Below are positions 26,189-27,571 of a stretch of 27,571 nucleotides of DNA, in pieces; within the stretch, counting starts at the first letter, position 1, and each line of letters starts with the position of its first letter. Where the stretch lies: NCBI GenBank assembly GCA_945900685.1, contig CAMDJS010000016.1:1-27571 (forward strand). Reading direction: 5' to 3'. The stretch is from Bordetella parapertussis (GTDB lineage: Bacteria; Pseudomonadota; Gammaproteobacteria; Burkholderiales; Burkholderiaceae_C). Under the pieces are notes generated by a model. It was given only the letters and a program-made list of their open reading frames with translations, ran no database searches and was not told the origin of the DNA. The translations under genes and the position numbers were made by a program.

Positions 26189-27108
26189 CAGACCCCACTG
26201 ATACAAATCCCAAACTGCAACGCTGCGGTACCGTCGCCATTGTCGGCAAACCCAACGTCGGTAAATCCACACTCTTGAACGCGTTGGTTGGCCAAAAAAT
26301 CAGCATCACCTCGCGCAAGGCGCAGACCACGCGACACCGTATCACCGGCATACACAATGCGGAACAAACCCAGTTTATTTTTGTAGACACGCCCGGTTTT
26401 CAAACCGCGCACGCGAATGCTTTGAACCGCTCGCTGAACAAAACCGTGCTTGGCGCGGTCGGTGATGTGGATCTGGTGTTGTTCGTGGTGAATGCAGGCA
26501 GCTTTGCGGAGGCAGATGCCAAAGTGCTGAAATTGCTCAGCAAGAACATCCCCTGCATTTTGATTGCCAACAAATTGGACAAAATCAATCAACGTCATGA
26601 ACTCGCGCATTGGTTGCAGGAGATGCAAGAGAAACACCAGTTCGCCGAGTTGATGCCCATGTCAGCGAAAAACGCCAAGGACATTCAACGCCTGTTGGTG
26701 CAATGCGAAAAATATTTGCCCGAGCAAGCCTGGTGGTACACCGCTGACGAGCTGACCGACCGCAGTGAAAAATTTCTGGTCAGTGAAATGATCCGCGAAA
26801 AACTGTTTCGCTTGACCGGTGACGAACTGCCTTACACCTCCACCGTGGTGATCGACAAATTCACCGAAGAACCGGGCAAAACGGTCTCGCGCATGGTGCG
26901 CGTGGCGGCCACCATCATCGTCGAGCGCGACGGCCACAAAGCCATGGTCATCGGCGAAGGCGGCGAGCGTTTGAAACAAATCGGCACACTGGCGCGCCAG
27001 GAGTTGGAAAAGCTGATGGACGCCAAAGTGTTTTTAGAGTTGTGGGTGAAAGTACGCTCCGGCTGGGCCGATGACGAAGCGCGGGTGCGCAGCTTTGGCT
27101 ACGAATAG
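26185..27108 (+). CDS. era: GTPase Era, 30S subunit maturation factor
   Basis: Era is a GTPase that binds the 3' end of 16S rRNA and guides 30S assembly. The 307-residue product has GKPNVGKST (G1, about 21-29), a switch region with [18 protein letters not shown] (G3), NKLDK (G4) and SAKNA (G5). A C-terminal KH domain (about 210-290) has [13 protein letters not shown], the GxxG-type RNA-binding loop. The start ATG 26185 lies inside the rnc stop overlap, with AAGGAG at 26170-26175. After the stop, recO begins within eight bases. Confidence 0.97.
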   Translation: MTDPTDTNPKLQRCGTVAIVGKPNVGKSTLLNALVGQKISITSRKAQTTRHRITGIHNAEQTQFIFVDTPGFQTAHANALNRSLNKTVLGAVGDVDLVLFVVNAGSFAEADAKVLKLLSKNIPCILIANKLDKINQRHELAHWLQEMQEKHQFAELMPMSAKNAKDIQRLLVQCEKYLPEQAWWYTADELTDRSEKFLVSEMIREKLFRLTGDELPYTSTVVIDKFTEEPGKTVSRMVRVAATIIVERDGHKAMVIGEGGERLKQIGTLARQELEKLMDAKVFLELWVKVRSGWADDEARVRSFGYE

Positions 27109-27115
27109 AAGCACC

Positions 27116-27571
27116 ATGCAACGGGTGTTGGACGAACCTGCGTTCGTGCTTCACCATTACGACTGGAGCGAATCCAGTTTGATTCTCGAAGTCTTCACCC
27201 GGCACTTAGGCCGAGTGGCCTTGGTAGCCAAAGGCGCGAAAAGACCGACCTCACAATTGCGCGCCGTGCTCTTGCCTTTGCAGCCGATCCTGGTTTGCTT
27301 TGGCGGTGAAGGTGAGATCCGTACTTTGAAAACTGCCGAATGGGCAGGCGGTCATGTCATGCCCACTGGTGACGCGCTGTTGTCTGGCTATTACTTGAAT
27401 GAACTCATGCTGCGCTTGATTGCACGCGACGATCCGCATGCAGACCTGTTTGATATTTACCGCCAAACCGTCAAAGTGCTCGCCAGCGGTTTAGACAACA
27501 CCACCGCGCCCTTGCTTCGCGCATTTGAATTGATGCTGCTGCGCGATATCGGTTTCCTGCCGGACTTGTCG
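27116..27571 (+). CDS. recO: DNA repair protein RecO, N-terminal part cut by the right edge
   Basis: RecO works with RecF and RecR to load RecA on SSB-coated single-stranded gaps. Only 152 residues lie in the window, and the reading frame is open at the edge. The N-terminal OB-fold is visible, with [39 protein letters not shown] and [24 protein letters not shown]. It is followed by [32 protein letters not shown], the start of the helical domain. The four-Cys zinc region of some RecO proteins lies beyond the edge. ATG 27116 is seven bases after the era stop. Placement after era is the common proteobacterial order. Confidence 0.93.
   Translation, partial: MQRVLDEPAFVLHHYDWSESSLILEVFTRHLGRVALVAKGAKRPTSQLRAVLLPLQPILVCFGGEGEIRTLKTAEWAGGHVMPTGDALLSGYYLNELMLRLIARDDPHADLFDIYRQTVKVLASGLDNTTAPLLRAFELMLLRDIGFLPDLS

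Overview
The window is a stretch of bacterial chromosome, most like a betaproteobacterium of the order Burkholderiales, probably close to the Comamonadaceae. The evidence is gene order (ppc divergent from hemCDXY; rluC-HAD phosphatase-Rieske-sppA; maf/yceD-rpmF-plsX-fabHDG-acpP-fabF; mucD-lepA-lepB-rnc-era-recO), moderate to high GC, heavy use of the TTG leucine codon and the protein sequences. This taxonomic call is inference from recall, not from a search. Nearly all of the DNA is housekeeping sequence. I see no tRNA, rRNA, insertion sequence, prophage, CRISPR array or defence system.

Layout. 1-2372 (minus) is most of ppc, open at the left edge and broken by one in-frame TAA. 2465-6517 (plus) is a tight haem operon, hemC-hemD-hemX-hemY. 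A strong hairpin at 6615-6641 separates it from rne (minus, 6660-9368), which has a long structured upstream region of about 515 bp. 9884-12914 (plus) holds overlapping rluC, a HAD phosphatase, a small Rieske protein and an S49 peptidase. 12961-14343 (minus) holds an RsmI-like methyltransferase and a Maf-family pyrophosphatase. From 14371 a plus-strand block runs yceD, rpmF, plsX, fabH, fabD, fabG, acpP and fabF, linking a ribosomal protein with phospholipid and fatty-acid synthesis. A periplasmic DegP/MucD protease follows. Then comes a 468-bp AT-rich gap, and lepA, lepB, rnc, era and the start of recO run off the right edge.

How the genes work together. HemC and HemD make uroporphyrinogen III. 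The fab block supplies all the core steps of type II fatty-acid synthesis except dehydration and enoyl reduction, plus the acyl-phosphate used for phospholipids. The lepA-lepB-rnc-era-recO block is a translation, secretion, RNA-processing and repair operon with overlapping stops and starts.

Points worth a second look: (1) ppc is intact in sequence except for a single TAA where the family is expected to have Glu. (2) The gap before lepA holds DnaA-box-like 9-mers at exact 11-bp steps beside an AT-rich tract, followed by a promoter-like element and a very strong terminator only 45 bp before lepA. (3) The rpoE-rseA-rseB genes that I expect between fabF and mucD in this group are absent. (4) Hairpins in the rne leader and upstream of acpP suggest regulation. 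None of these amounts to a clearly new system; the DnaA-box/terminator gap and the ppc stop are the best leads.
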